A stretch of DNA of 59,948 nucleotides. Origin: Pseudoselenomonas ruminantium (lineage in GTDB: Bacteria > Bacillota > Negativicutes > Selenomonadales > Selenomonadaceae). Numbering within the stretch: position 1 is the first letter of the stretch; every line of letters begins with the position of its first letter. Positions 24,524 through 33,922 of the stretch are shown one piece after another. The notes beneath the pieces are model-generated. The model saw only the letters and a list, made by a program, of their open reading frames with translations. It searched no databases and was not told the DNA's origin. Made by a program: the position numbers and the translations under genes. The stretch lies in assembly GCA_015058655.1 (NCBI GenBank), contig SVBX01000021.1:1-59948 (forward strand), in the 5' to 3' direction.

Positions 24524-25711
24524 ATGAACATCCATGAGTATCAGAGCAAGCAGATTCTGAAATCCTACGGCGTGAAGGTGCCGGAAGGATTCCCGGCTTT
24601 TTCCGTGGAAGAGGCAGTGGAGAATGCCAAGAAGCTGGGCACCCCGGTGTGCGTGGTGAAGGCCCAGATCCATGCTGGCGGCCGTGGCAAGGCCGGCGGC
24701 GTGAAGGTGGCCAAGTCTTTGGATGAGGTCAAGGCCTATGCTTCTGAAATCCTGGGCAAGGTGCTGGTGACCCATCAGACCGGCCCCGAGGGCAAGAAAG
24801 TGAACCGTCTCCTCATCGAGGCCGGTGCAGATATCAAGAAAGAATACTATCTTTCCTTCGTCATTGACCGCAACACAGCCCGGGTGGTGATGATGGCTTC
24901 CACCGAGGGCGGTATGGAAATCGAGAAGGTGGCCGCTGAGACCCCGGAGAAGATTTTCAAGGAAATCATTGACCCGGCTGTAGGCCTGCTGCCCTTCCAG
25001 ACCAGCCGCATGGCTTACAAGCTGGGCCTGCCCAAAGAGGCTGTGCGCCCCGCCCAGAAGCTCATGGGCTGCTTGTATAATGCTTTCGTAGGCAAGGATT
25101 GCTCCCTGGCTGAGATCAACCCCATGGTGCTCACCGGGGATAATGATGTGATGGCCCTTGATGCCAAGCTGAACTTCGATGACAGCGCCCTTTTCCGTCA
25201 CCCGGACATTGCAGAGCTGCGGGACGAGACCGAGGAAGATCCCAAGGAATTGGAGGCGGCTGCTGCCGACCTGAATTATGTGAACCTGGGCGGCGATGTG
25301 GCCTGCATGGTCAATGGCGCAGGCCTGGCTATGGCTACCGTGGACATCATCAAATACTTCGGCGGCGAGCCTGCCAACTTCCTTGATGTGGGCGGCGATT
25401 CCAATCCCGAGAAGATCGCCAAGGCCTTCAACATCATGCTGGAGGGCGGCCAGTCCAAGGGCATTTTCGTCAACATCTTCGGCGGCATCAACCGCTGCGA
25501 CCAGGTGGCCAAGGGCATACTGGAAGCAGCCAAGCTCATATCTACAGATGGCAAGAGCCTGCCGGTGCCGGTAGTGGTGCGCCTGGAGGGCACCAATGCC
25601 GAGGAGGGCAGGGAAATTCTCAAGAATACGCCCATAAAGAATGTCATCATGGCACCCACCATGGAGGGCGGCGCAGAAACCATCGTGAAGCTGGTCAAAG
25701 AAGCACAGTAA
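24524..25711 (+). CDS. sucC: Succinyl-CoA ligase (ADP-forming) beta subunit
   Basis: The 395-residue protein has AAGGGAGG upstream. The ATP-grasp fold is evident: [20 protein letters not shown], then [18 protein letters not shown] (nucleotide binding, about 43-60), [12 protein letters not shown] with metal ligands (about 195-206), and the C-terminal CoA-ligase part with [20 protein letters not shown]. With SucD it interconverts succinyl-CoA, ADP and phosphate with succinate, ATP and CoA. In a propionate- or succinate-forming fermenter it would serve the succinate end of the pathway (inference). sucD follows after 12 bases. Confidence 0.97.
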   Translation: MNIHEYQSKQILKSYGVKVPEGFPAFSVEEAVENAKKLGTPVCVVKAQIHAGGRGKAGGVKVAKSLDEVKAYASEILGKVLVTHQTGPEGKKVNRLLIEAGADIKKEYYLSFVIDRNTARVVMMASTEGGMEIEKVAAETPEKIFKEIIDPAVGLLPFQTSRMAYKLGLPKEAVRPAQKLMGCLYNAFVGKDCSLAEINPMVLTGDNDVMALDAKLNFDDSALFRHPDIAELRDETEEDPKELEAAAADLNYVNLGGDVACMVNGAGLAMATVDIIKYFGGEPANFLDVGGDSNPEKIAKAFNIMLEGGQSKGIFVNIFGGINRCDQVAKGILEAAKLISTDGKSLPVPVVVRLEGTNAEEGREILKNTPIKNVIMAPTMEGGAETIVKLVKEAQ

Positions 25712-25723
25712 GGGGGCCATATC

Positions 25724-26629
<906 letters not shown>

Positions 26630-26634
26630 GTGAT

Positions 26635-26684
26635 AAAAAGAGAATGGGCAGGAGCACTGAAATGCTCCTGCCCATTCTCTTTGG
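26635..26684. terminator. Bidirectional terminator between sucD and azlD
   Basis: GAGAATGGGCAGGAGCA and TGCTCCTGCCCATTCTC form a perfect 17-bp stem. A runs on one side and T on the other let it stop both the sucCD and the convergent azlCD transcripts. Confidence 0.93.
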
Positions 26685-26688
26685 CACA

Positions 26689-26997
26689 CTAGCAAATGAC
26701 CATTTCCGTCAGGAAGACCACGGCGCAGCAGGCGGCGGCTACCTTGAAGAGACTGGCGCCCCACCAGGCCAGACCCAGGCCCGCCAGCAGGGCGCAGTAG
26801 CCGCTGACAGGGCTTTGGGTGGCTTCTGTCATGGCGGGGAAAGTCATGACGGAGAGGGTCACATAGGGGACATAGTAAAGGAAGGATTTCAAGAAGGGGC
26901 TCTGTACCTGCTTCCTGATGAGCGTGAGAGGCAGGATGCGGATGGCCAGGGTCACGGCGCTCATGACCAGCAGGTAGGATAAGGTGCTGTGCTCCAT
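26689..26997 (-). CDS. azlD: AzlD-family branched-chain amino acid transport protein
   Basis: The 102-residue protein has about four hydrophobic segments. The motif VTLAIRILPLTLIRK near the N-terminus and FLYYVPYVTLSVMTFPA are characteristic. AzlD is the small partner of AzlC in an inner-membrane exporter of branched-chain amino acids and analogues. Its ATG overlaps the azlC stop by one base (TGATG), so stoichiometric coupling is likely. Confidence 0.92.
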   Translation of the reverse strand: MEHSTLSYLLVMSAVTLAIRILPLTLIRKQVQSPFLKSFLYYVPYVTLSVMTFPAMTEATQSPVSGYCALLAGLGLAWWGASLFKVAAACCAVVFLTEMVIC

Positions 26998-27725
26998 CAG
27001 GCGTCCTCCTTTTCTTTATACGGGAAAAACCAGGCGGCAAGGCCGGCGATGACTACGGTGAGGAGGATGGTGCGGGTACCGGCAGAGAGCTCCGAGAAGA
27101 AGGGGGCGAGGCTGCAGAGCAGGCTCAGGCCCATGCTGAGGGCGATGAGCCAGGCCACCACATGGTCCCGCTTGCCCTGGGGCACCACCACCCAGATAAA
27201 CATGCCGTAGAGGGCTACGGACAGGGCAGAAACTGCCGACAGGGGCAGCATGGAACCGGCCATGATGCCCAGGGCTGTGCCCACAGACCAGCCCGGCAAC
27301 GCCACCAGCATGGCCCCGTAGTTGTAATAGGGATTGAGGGGGCCGGGGCGGGCTATGGAAATGCCGAAGATTTCGTCCGTCACATCGAAGGCTACCAGTA
27401 TGCGGTGGTAAAGGGGCAGATTGTCCGGGCACTTCTGGGACAGCACCGCGCTCATGAGCATATAGCGGGCATTGGCCACCAAGGTGAGGATGGCCATGGT
27501 CAGGAGCGTCCCTCCCGAGGCAATGACCGTGAAGCCTGCATATTCTCCTGCCGAGGCATTGTTGAAAAGGCTGGCAAAGAATCCCTCCAGGGGATTAAGC
27601 CCTGCATTCTTGGCGGCGATGCCGAGAGTGAAAGAGACTACAAAATACCCCAGGGCAATGGGCATCCCGTCCCGTATGCCCTCTTTCAGTACCTTGCGGC
27701 GGTTGAGTGTCCATTTCGGCTGCAT
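26997..27725 (-). CDS. azlC: AzlC-family branched-chain amino acid exporter
   Basis: The 242-residue protein starts KEGIRDGMPIALGYFVVSFT after a short cytoplasmic segment and has seven to eight hydrophobic segments. LFNNASAGEYAGFTV, LVANARYMLMS and FDVTDEIFGIS are typical of AzlC. It forms the main channel part with AzlD. Gene order azlC-azlD is the usual one. The 5' end faces the terminator at 27774-27812 of the preceding panF operon, so it should have its own promoter in 27730-27775, which is A+T-rich. Confidence 0.93.
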   Translation of the reverse strand: MQPKWTLNRRKVLKEGIRDGMPIALGYFVVSFTLGIAAKNAGLNPLEGFFASLFNNASAGEYAGFTVIASGGTLLTMAILTLVANARYMLMSAVLSQKCPDNLPLYHRILVAFDVTDEIFGISIARPGPLNPYYNYGAMLVALPGWSVGTALGIMAGSMLPLSAVSALSVALYGMFIWVVVPQGKRDHVVAWLIALSMGLSLLCSLAPFFSELSAGTRTILLTVVIAGLAAWFFPYKEKEDA

Positions 27726-27773
27726 AAAAACTCACTTCCGTTTGTATATTTGCTAACATATTATCTTAGTATA

Positions 27774-27812
27774 GATGAAAAAAGCACCCTAAGCAAGGGC
27801 GCTTTTTTCATC
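27774..27812. terminator. Terminator of the yhdT-panF operon
   Basis: GATGAAAAAAGC and GCTTTTTTCATC arms enclose CCT/AGGG. On the minus strand the T run follows the panF stop; the hairpin is symmetrical enough to act both ways. Confidence 0.88.
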
Positions 27813-27816
27813 TGCA

Positions 27817-29358
27817 TTACCTGCCGGGGAAGAACAGGGCGAGGGTTTCTTCTTTGGTGGGCTTTCCCTTGTATGCTCCGACAATGAAGCAGATAAGGGA
27901 AACCGTCAGTCCTAAGACAATCCTGTGCAGCCCGAAGGGTGACCAGTTCAGGGCGGCGGCGAAGGAAGCCGCCCATTCGGCAGAAGTGATGAGCAGCAGG
28001 ATCTTGCCCAGCATGGGCAGGATGTAGACGAAGGTGCCTCCTGCCATGGCCAGGAGTGCGCCTGCCTTGTTGGCTCTGCGCCAGAACAAGCCCAGGAGCA
28101 GCACCCAGAAGAAGGCTGTCTCCAGGCCGCCGAAGGCGAACATATTGATGATCCAGATAAGGGAAGGGGGGGTCACGGCGATGAAGAACACCAGCAGGCC
28201 GATAGCGGCTGTAGCTGCCATGGACAGATGCCGGAGCTTCTTGTCGGAGACCTTCTCGCCTTTGGCCTTCTGGGCGTGGAGGTAAACATCCTTGATAATG
28301 GCAGAAGAAGCCACTATCAGCAGGCCGGAAATGGTGGAGATGGAAGCCGCCAGAGGGCCGATGATGGCAAAGCCCACCAGAGAGGGGGGCATGGCGGCCA
28401 CGATGGTCTTGGGGATGATGTTGTCAACGCCGCCGTAGCTTTCCAGCGGCCCTGTCAGCACACCGTGGGCCAGGATGCCTGTGAAATTGATGCCGATGTT
28501 CATAAAGCCCACCACCACGGTGCCGATGAGCATGGCCTGATGGAGCCCCTTGGTATCCTTGTAGCTGATGCCGCGCACCACGGACTGGGGCAGGGCGATG
28601 GTGCAGATGCCCACCAGTATCCACTGGGTGAGGTAGAGGGTCAGGGGCATATGGCCTGCCGACAGCGGCTCGAACATCTCCGGATGGTCTGCGTGGAGGG
28701 TGGCCATGATGTTTTCATAGCCGCCGCCAGCTTGGAGCACATAGTACAGCAGCATGACGATGCCCGCCATCATCACCAGAGCGCAGCAGGTATCTGTGAG
28801 AGCCACGGCGCGGAAACCACCGATGGCGGTGTAGAGCACCACCGTCAGGCCGAAGAGAAGCAGGCCCATCTCATAGCTGTAGCCTGTGACGGCAGAGAAC
28901 AGCTTGGCTCCGCCCACGAACTGGGCGGTCATGGTAGCGCAGAAGAACAGCACTATGATGAAGGCGGCCAGGCCTGCCAGCCTGTCAGAATTGAAACGGG
29001 CCCTGATGATGTCCACCACGGTGACCGCTTCCAGGCGGCGGGAGAGCAGGGCCACCCGCTTGCCGTAGATGCCCAGCACCAGGAAGATGGCAGTGACCTG
29101 CACCACTGCCATGTAGATCCAGCCAAAGCCAATCTGCCAGGCCATCCCCGGCCCGCCCACGAAGGAGGAAACGGAGCTATAGGTGGCCACCGTGGTCATG
29201 GCCAGCACAAAGCCCCCAAGATTATGATTGCCTATGAAATAAGATTTTACGAAGCTCGTGCCAGCGCTTTCGCGCCGCACATAGAAGCCGATGCCGATCA
29301 TCAGGGCCATGAAGATCAGCAGAGGCAAAAGAGCCGCCAGATTTCCCACTGCACTCAC
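27817..29358 (-). CDS. panF: Sodium/pantothenate symporter
   Basis: The 513-residue protein starts with GTG overlapping the yhdT stop, with GGAG upstream. It is a sodium:solute symporter with about 13 transmembrane segments. YFIGNHNLGGFVLAMTTVAT and SSVSSFVGGPGMAWQ (about 39-73) are hallmarks of the PanF branch, as are ALTDTCCALVMM and IGPLAASISTISGLL, which carries the sodium-site Ser/Thr residues. It would import pantothenate with sodium for coenzyme A synthesis. Pairing with yhdT is the same as in E. coli and strengthens the PanF assignment. Confidence 0.92.
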   Translation of the reverse strand: MSAVGNLAALLPLLIFMALMIGIGFYVRRESAGTSFVKSYFIGNHNLGGFVLAMTTVATYSSVSSFVGGPGMAWQIGFGWIYMAVVQVTAIFLVLGIYGKRVALLSRRLEAVTVVDIIRARFNSDRLAGLAAFIIVLFFCATMTAQFVGGAKLFSAVTGYSYEMGLLLFGLTVVLYTAIGGFRAVALTDTCCALVMMAGIVMLLYYVLQAGGGYENIMATLHADHPEMFEPLSAGHMPLTLYLTQWILVGICTIALPQSVVRGISYKDTKGLHQAMLIGTVVVGFMNIGINFTGILAHGVLTGPLESYGGVDNIIPKTIVAAMPPSLVGFAIIGPLAASISTISGLLIVASSAIIKDVYLHAQKAKGEKVSDKKLRHLSMAATAAIGLLVFFIAVTPPSLIWIINMFAFGGLETAFFWVLLLGLFWRRANKAGALLAMAGGTFVYILPMLGKILLLITSAEWAASFAAALNWSPFGLHRIVLGLTVSLICFIVGAYKGKPTKEETLALFFPGR

Positions 29359-29618
29359 TCCTTACCGTTTTTCACAAAGGGCTGGGACAGGGACATGTCC
29401 TTGAAGACGAACTTCACCAGCAGATAGGTGAGGACAATGGCCAGGAGCCAGATGCCCAAGGTGCCGGCTATGGCCCAGAGGGGCAGGCCGAAGATGAGAA
29501 CCTCGCTGTCTGCCAGGCCGAAGCCCAGGGCACACCAGAGGAGGATGAGCAGCAACAGGACGAGCCCCGTGGCTGCCGCTTCCCGGCAAATCTGCCGATA
29601 TTTTTCTTTAGGGGTCAT
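29355..29618 (-). CDS. yhdT: YhdT-family (DUF997) small membrane protein
   Basis: The 87-residue protein has two transmembrane helices (GLVLLLLILLWCALGFG and AIAGTLGIWLLAIVLTYLLV) and a charged N-terminus. YhdT is encoded next to panF in many bacteria and is thought of as a small partner of the symporter, though its role is not established. The stop overlaps the GTG start of panF by four bases (GTGA), so translation of both is coupled. An inverted repeat lies upstream at 29641-29679. Confidence 0.88.
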   Translation of the reverse strand: MTPKEKYRQICREAAATGLVLLLLILLWCALGFGLADSEVLIFGLPLWAIAGTLGIWLLAIVLTYLLVKFVFKDMSLSQPFVKNGKE

Positions 29619-29640
29619 GATAGCCTCCTTACAAATAAAA

Positions 29641-29679
29641 ATCCATCACATTGCGAGCAGCTGCTTTCATGTGATGGAT
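29641..29679 (-). promoter_or_regulatory. Inverted repeat upstream of yhdT-panF
   Basis: ATCCATCACAT (29641-29651) and ATGTGATGGAT (29669-29679) are perfect 11-bp arms with a 17-base spacer, ending about 22 bases before the yhdT start. It could be an operator or a leader hairpin; there is no T run. Confidence 0.55.
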
Positions 29680-29687
29680 GCCTTAAC

Positions 29688-29719
29688 ATGAAAAAAGCGC
29701 CCGACAGGCGCTTTTTATT
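29688..29719. terminator. Terminator of the kinase-like/diguanylate cyclase operon
   Basis: AAAAAGCGCC and GGCGCTTTTT arms with a five-base loop directly follow the minus-strand stop at 29720. The A and T runs on both sides allow bidirectional use. Confidence 0.9.
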
Positions 29720-30640
29720 TTAACTCATATGCCTTTCAGTGGCAACTTTTGAGTCATCGATATTGAAGAATAGTTCTATCTCTGCCGCATGGCCTGTGCC
29801 TGCCCGGCGGAAGTTCAAGGTTCCGCCCATCAGTTCTGCCAGATGCTTGGCGAAAGGCAGGTCAAGGGACGGCATATGTACCTGCTGGTCTGAATTTTCC
29901 TGGGTGCCGATGGGGAAGCTCATGGGGTCGAAGAGCTGTTCCACGCAGGGCAGGTCGAAATCTGTGACATTGTCCGAAACCTTCAGCCAGGCTACGATGC
30001 GGTTTTCACCGGAGCGTATGGACTCGGCTGTCAGGTTTATGCTGCAATCCCTGGGAAGGTGGTGTGAAATGGCGTGGCTCAAATGCCCCAGCATGGCGCA
30101 GAACTTGTCGTAGTCCACTATGATGATATGCTCCTGCCAGCTCTTGATATCCAGCTGCAGGTGCTGCTGGTTGGAAGAGAGGAAGGTACGCATGTTGCTG
30201 ATGGCGTCCTCCAGCAGCCGGCGGCTGGAAAAGGGCTGCAGATGCAGGGTCAGCTCCCCGCGCGCCAGGACAGCGAAGTCTTTCAAGGTACTGATGGACT
30301 GCAGCAGCAGCCGGCTGCGGGTCTGCAGCTGGGAGGCCTTTATGTGGGCCGTCACCAAATCGGGGCTGGAGGCAATCTTCCCTGCCAGCTCGTCTATTTC
30401 CCCTGCAGGGGTGGCCAGGAAATTCACATAGCGTGAAATGAAAAAGCGTTGCCGCTTGATGACTTGCCGGGTGGTTTCGGCGCGCACCCGGCTGGCCCGG
30501 CTCTGCTCCGACAGCATTGCCAGGCGCTGTCCCCGGCGCCACCTTCGATAGAAGATGAGGGCAGCCAGAGAAGAAACTGTGGTCGCTGCTGCCAGTAGCA
30601 GACCTATAACGAGTGCAGTGGTAAAGTCCACAGGCGGCAC
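29720..30640 (-). CDS. Degenerate sensor histidine kinase-like protein
   Basis: The 306-residue protein has one N-terminal membrane helix (TALVIGLLLAAATTVSSLAA) and a charged linker. A helical region in the position of the HisKA dimer domain follows (RQRFFISRYVNFLATPAGEID, about 63-83). The expected phosphoacceptor His is not present there. The C-terminal ATPase-like region has a weak N-box (DKFCAMLGHLSHAISHHLP, without the usual Asn) and a recognisable last helix and strand (AKHLAELMGGTLNFRRAG). It is therefore probably inactive as a kinase and may be a signal-binding scaffold. It is encoded 12-15 bases after a membrane diguanylate cyclase and likely works with it. Confidence 0.72.
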   Translation of the reverse strand: MPPVDFTTALVIGLLLAAATTVSSLAALIFYRRWRRGQRLAMLSEQSRASRVRAETTRQVIKRQRFFISRYVNFLATPAGEIDELAGKIASSPDLVTAHIKASQLQTRSRLLLQSISTLKDFAVLARGELTLHLQPFSSRRLLEDAISNMRTFLSSNQQHLQLDIKSWQEHIIIVDYDKFCAMLGHLSHAISHHLPRDCSINLTAESIRSGENRIVAWLKVSDNVTDFDLPCVEQLFDPMSFPIGTQENSDQQVHMPSLDLPFAKHLAELMGGTLNFRRAGTGHAAEIELFFNIDDSKVATERHMS

Positions 30641-30651
30641 CTGCCTTCACA

Positions 30652-31656
30652 TTATTTTTGGTCAGAGTTGTTTTCCGCGCGGCCCTCTTTGGCAACATAG
30701 CCGTTGCGGCCTTTCTCCTTCGCTTCGTAGAGGGCCTGATCGGCTCTGTCATAGGCGGTGAGGAAGTCGTCGAAAGTATGGAGCATAGTGGCGCCTATGC
30801 TGATGGTTACCGGTGCCTCCACGCCTGCGGCGGCGGCGGTTTCTGTTACTCCTTTGTTCAGCCTTTCGCAGAGAGTGGAGAGAAAGCCTATGCTGGGAAG
30901 CCCGGGCAGATAAGCGCAGAACTCGTCTCCGCCCAGACGGCCTATGACATCATTCACCCGCAGCTGTTCTTTCAGCACCCTGGCCACGATGCGCAGCACC
31001 AGGTCGCCCACCTGGTGGCCGTAGATGTCATTGAACTTCTTGAAATTGTCTATATCCAGGATCAGGAAAGCTCCCAGATTGTCCTCGCTGAAGTCGGTCA
31101 TGGTGTCAGATAAGAGCCGCCTGACGGTACCGGAATTGTAAACATGAGTGAGACCGTCAATCTGGGCGTGGACTGCCAGGTGCTCCTCCCGGTGCGCTTC
31201 CTGGGTGATGTCCGTGAAAAGCCCCAGGATGTAGTCTATCTCCTCGCTGGCAGTATAGTAGAGGCGGTTGGTGACCCGATAGGTGCCGGTAGTGCCGTTG
31301 GCGCGGGTGAGCTGCATCCGTTGCTGGTCAGCTTCGGGGGTCATGGCTTGCAGGAGCTTGTGGCAGGCCGCTTCCTGGTTCGGCTCATCCTGGCAGACTT
31401 CCGTGAAGTTCTCGATTTGCTCCGGCAGCCCCAGTAGCCTGGAGCAGGCTGGGGATAGGCGCATATCGTCCTTGCGCATGTCGAAGACAAAGGCGCACAG
31501 TTCCGTGAAATTCAGGATTTGCCCCATGCCGTCCTTGAGCTTCCGTTCCCGCTTCAGCACTTTGCGGAAATAAAAGACAGTAAAAAGGAGGGACAGCAGC
31601 CATAGAACCGCTATCACCAAAAGCAATGCAGATATATGGATTTTTGTAGATACCAT
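30652..31656 (-). CDS. Membrane diguanylate cyclase with PAS-like domain
   Basis: The start is set at MVSTKIHIS, because the AAGGAAGG ribosome binding site lies 7 bases before it (334 residues). One transmembrane helix (ALLLVIAVLWLLSLLFTVFY) is followed by a PAS-like region (about 45-155, with LRLYYTASEE-type strands and FTDITQEAHREEH). A GGDEF domain follows (about 165-325). The catalytic signature RLGGDEF is intact, and an allosteric I-site RVND lies five residues upstream, so it should make cyclic di-GMP with product inhibition. DGLTHVYNSGTVRR replaces the usual DxLTGLxNR with slight variation. It is first in a two-gene operon with the kinase-like protein. Confidence 0.92.
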   Translation of the reverse strand: MVSTKIHISALLLVIAVLWLLSLLFTVFYFRKVLKRERKLKDGMGQILNFTELCAFVFDMRKDDMRLSPACSRLLGLPEQIENFTEVCQDEPNQEAACHKLLQAMTPEADQQRMQLTRANGTTGTYRVTNRLYYTASEEIDYILGLFTDITQEAHREEHLAVHAQIDGLTHVYNSGTVRRLLSDTMTDFSEDNLGAFLILDIDNFKKFNDIYGHQVGDLVLRIVARVLKEQLRVNDVIGRLGGDEFCAYLPGLPSIGFLSTLCERLNKGVTETAAAAGVEAPVTISIGATMLHTFDDFLTAYDRADQALYEAKEKGRNGYVAKEGRAENNSDQK

Positions 31657-31761
31657 GGCCATACCTTCCTTCTGATAGATATCTGGCAAAACCCATTTAC
31701 CCCATATATTCGTCAAAGGGAAAAAAAATCCTGCTTGACGGAAACCAAATATGTCGGAAAA

Positions 31762-32394
31762 TTATTTGTCAGGTCTGGCAACTGTTTCTTTTGTGGCCGC
31801 AGCTTTGGCCTCTTTGGCATGGGAAGGATAAATGCGCTCGTGGAGCCGGCTTTCCTGGAGCACAGCATCCATGGCCTGCAAGGCCAGGTTGTAGGCTGTG
31901 CCACGGCTGGAGCTTTCATCATCGAAGAAGCGGGAGGCGCTCTTTTTGATGACTTCATCAGTGCGGGCATCGTAGACATAGAGGTCAACGGAGGCATAGC
32001 AGTGGTAGATGAGTCCCCGACGCCAGCTCATGCGATGGAATTCCTGATAGCCCGTGAGCACTGGCAGCACCACCATGTCAGCTTGCAATTTCTCTGCCAG
32101 GGGGCGAATCAGGTCTTTGGGGCGCGTCTTCCGTCCGGCCTCAAGGCGCAAGGAGTCCCAGGCTTGCAGGATCTCCTTTGGGGGGATGTATTCGACCGCC
32201 TTCAGATACCCGTTCAAGGGCACATGGGTGGCGCGGTCAACCTTCTTCTCCAAAGCCTGCCATGTATCTTCGGGGCAATAGACCTGGGAAATGACAGGCG
32301 CCTGCGCCAGCCGCAGGGGAGCGGCTGCGACGAGGGAAGACAGGGCGAAGATAAGCGCTGCAGCCAGCGGCAGGATAAAATGCATCTTTTTCAT
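31762..32394 (-). CDS. Exported protein of unknown function
   Basis: The start is the ATG giving MKKMHFILPLAAALIF, preceded by GGAGGTG; it is 11 codons inside the longest frame. About 210 residues follow with a Sec signal peptide (cleavage near VAAAPL). The mature part has KTRPKDLIRPLAEKLQADM and VVLPVLTGYQEFHRMSWRRG, a YASVDLYVYDARTDEVI strand region and a charged Ala/Lys tail (SHAKEAKAAATKETVA). The pattern resembles small periplasmic DUF-type proteins common in Selenomonas-like genomes, but I do not recognise a named family. It stands alone between a diguanylate cyclase operon and a YitT gene. Confidence 0.75.
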   Translation of the reverse strand: MKKMHFILPLAAALIFALSSLVAAAPLRLAQAPVISQVYCPEDTWQALEKKVDRATHVPLNGYLKAVEYIPPKEILQAWDSLRLEAGRKTRPKDLIRPLAEKLQADMVVLPVLTGYQEFHRMSWRRGLIYHCYASVDLYVYDARTDEVIKKSASRFFDDESSSRGTAYNLALQAMDAVLQESRLHERIYPSHAKEAKAAATKETVARPDK

Positions 32395-32467
32395 TGGCAC
32401 ACCTCCAAAGAGAATGTTGCGTTCCATTTAAGGAAACTCTTATGATCTGTTGGGCTTGGGTGCTGGG

Positions 32468-33346
32468 TCAGTGGATGGCTTTCTTCTTGAACCTGCCGCC
32501 GATGATATCGTGGACGGCGTTGATGGTCACGAAGGCGTTCTCATCCTTTTCCAGTACGATTTCCTTCAGCTTGTCCACTTCCAGCCGCGTCACCACGCAG
32601 TAGAGCACTTCCTTGCTCTCCCCCGTGTAGCCGCCTGCCCCGTGGAGGAGGGTGACGCCCCGGCCCAGCCGGTCATTGAGGGCGGAGGTGATATCCTCGT
32701 GGCTGTTGGTGACGATCATCACCGCATAAGACTCGTCCAGGCCCTTGATGACCACATCGATCATCTTGGAAATGACGAAGTAGGCTACCAGGGAGTACAT
32801 GGCCTTGTCCCAGCCGTAGAGCAGTCCGGCGCTGGAGAGGATGAACAGGTTGATGAACATGACCACTTCGCCCACGGAGAAGACGGATTTCTTGTCCATG
32901 ATGATGGCTACGATTTCGGTGCCGTCCAGGGAGCCGCCTGCCCTGATGATGAGCCCTACTCCCACGCCGTCGATGATGCCGCCGAAGATGGCAGCGAGGA
33001 AGGGGTCGGTGGTGACAGCGGGGATTTCTTCCATGACCTCCGACCAGCCAGCCAGGAAGCAGATGGCTACCATGGTGGCGATGGCGAAGTTCTGGCCGAT
33101 TTGCTTGTAGCCAAGATACAGGAAGGGCAGGTTGAAGATGATCAGAAACATACCGATGCTGAAGCCAGAGAGGGTCTGGGCCATGATAGAGAGGCCCACT
33201 ACGCCGCCGTCAATGACCTCGTTGGGGATGAGGAAAATCTCCAGTCCCACGGAGGCAATGAGGGCGCCTATGAAGATGGTGAGGTACTTTTTGAAGTAAA
33301 AGGAGGTCTTGCGGTGCTGCACTATTTTAGGCTTGGTGTCGCTCAT
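32468..33346 (-). CDS. YitT-family membrane protein
   Basis: The 292-residue protein has about five to six transmembrane segments in the first 200 residues (YLTIFIGALIASVGLEIF, GGVVGLSIMAQTLSG, FGGIIDGVGVGLIIRAGGSLDGTEIVA). A C-terminal DUF2179 cytoplasmic domain follows (about 205-290, with GRGVTLLHGAGGYTGESK and VLYCVVTRLEVDKLKEIV). The family is widespread in Firmicutes and its transport role is not established. It is a single gene with AAAGGATG as ribosome binding site. Confidence 0.9.
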   Translation of the reverse strand: MSDTKPKIVQHRKTSFYFKKYLTIFIGALIASVGLEIFLIPNEVIDGGVVGLSIMAQTLSGFSIGMFLIIFNLPFLYLGYKQIGQNFAIATMVAICFLAGWSEVMEEIPAVTTDPFLAAIFGGIIDGVGVGLIIRAGGSLDGTEIVAIIMDKKSVFSVGEVVMFINLFILSSAGLLYGWDKAMYSLVAYFVISKMIDVVIKGLDESYAVMIVTNSHEDITSALNDRLGRGVTLLHGAGGYTGESKEVLYCVVTRLEVDKLKEIVLEKDENAFVTINAVHDIIGGRFKKKAIH

Positions 33347-33389
33347 ATGATCATCCTTTCTGGTTGGAAAGTTTATCTGTATTAATACT

Positions 33390-33720
33390 ATTATAAGGCC
33401 ATTGTTCCAGCTTTGTCGATAGACAAAGCTTCCTCTTGGCCTTTCAACGAGGCGGGAGATATGCGCTCCCGCCTGTTATGATATTCGCCACCCCCACCTA
33501 TAGAGGCAATGTCATTAAGTTAAGCATAAATCGCATTGGCCGTGTGAAACCCCTCCGCCCCTTTGGGGCACCTCCCCTTTCAGGGGAGGCTTTATTTCAT
33601 GCCTCCCCTGAAAGGGGAGGTGGCAGACCGAAGGTCTGACGGAAGGGTTTCACACGACGAACTGTACTTAACTAAATGACATTGCCTATAGAGGTGGGGG
33701 ACATCTTCTTCCGAGTTATA
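33390..33720. repeat. Multi-hairpin dispersed repeat, copy 3 (interrupted)
   Basis: AAGGCCA/TGGCCTTT enclosing AGCTTTGTC/GACAAAGCT is followed by GGCGGGAG/CTCCCGCC and the split palindrome CCCCCACCT/AGGTGGGGG, and then ACATCTTCTTCCGAGTTATA. The last 20 bases match copy 1 (373-392) and copy 2. The interval 33347-33922 otherwise contains only the inserted element and the fruR promoter. Confidence 0.75.
33507..33684. mobile_element. Miniature inverted-repeat element (MITE), copy 2
   Basis: The terminal repeats CAATGTCATTAAGTTAAG and CTTAACTAAATGACATTG are flanked by CCTATAGAGG at 33497-33506 and 33685-33694. The single differing base in the two arms is swapped relative to copy 1, so this copy lies in the opposite orientation within the same target palindrome. 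Its core differs: a CGTGTGAAACCC/GGGTTTCACACG palindrome with inner CCTCCCCT/AGGGGAGG hairpins. Confidence 0.8.
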
Positions 33721-33861
33721 TATGAAAGCCCTTGTTTCCTGCTGAAAAAAAATTTTAGTACCAACAGGACGCGTGACCATTTATTTCTGGCTGAAAATGG
33801 TTGATTTTGCTTGTATGTAATCGTTTATAACAAAATTTTGCTTGCTTTCTCACGATTTTGA

Positions 33862-33890
33862 TTGACTTTGGGCGTGTTTAGCTATATTAT
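33862..33890 (+). promoter_or_regulatory. Promoter of the fructose operon
   Basis: TTGACT (33862-33867), 17 bases, TATTAT (33885-33890), about 33 bases before the fruR start. The surroundings are A+T-rich. No clear operator was picked out by eye. Confidence 0.7.
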
Positions 33891-33922
33891 ATTATTACCA
33901 AAAACAGTAAGGGGGGACAGAT

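Noticed and set aside
29641..29679. The inverted repeat before yhdT considered as a riboswitch or intrinsic terminator.
   Set aside because: It has no T run and no known aptamer core; it is listed only as an inverted repeat.
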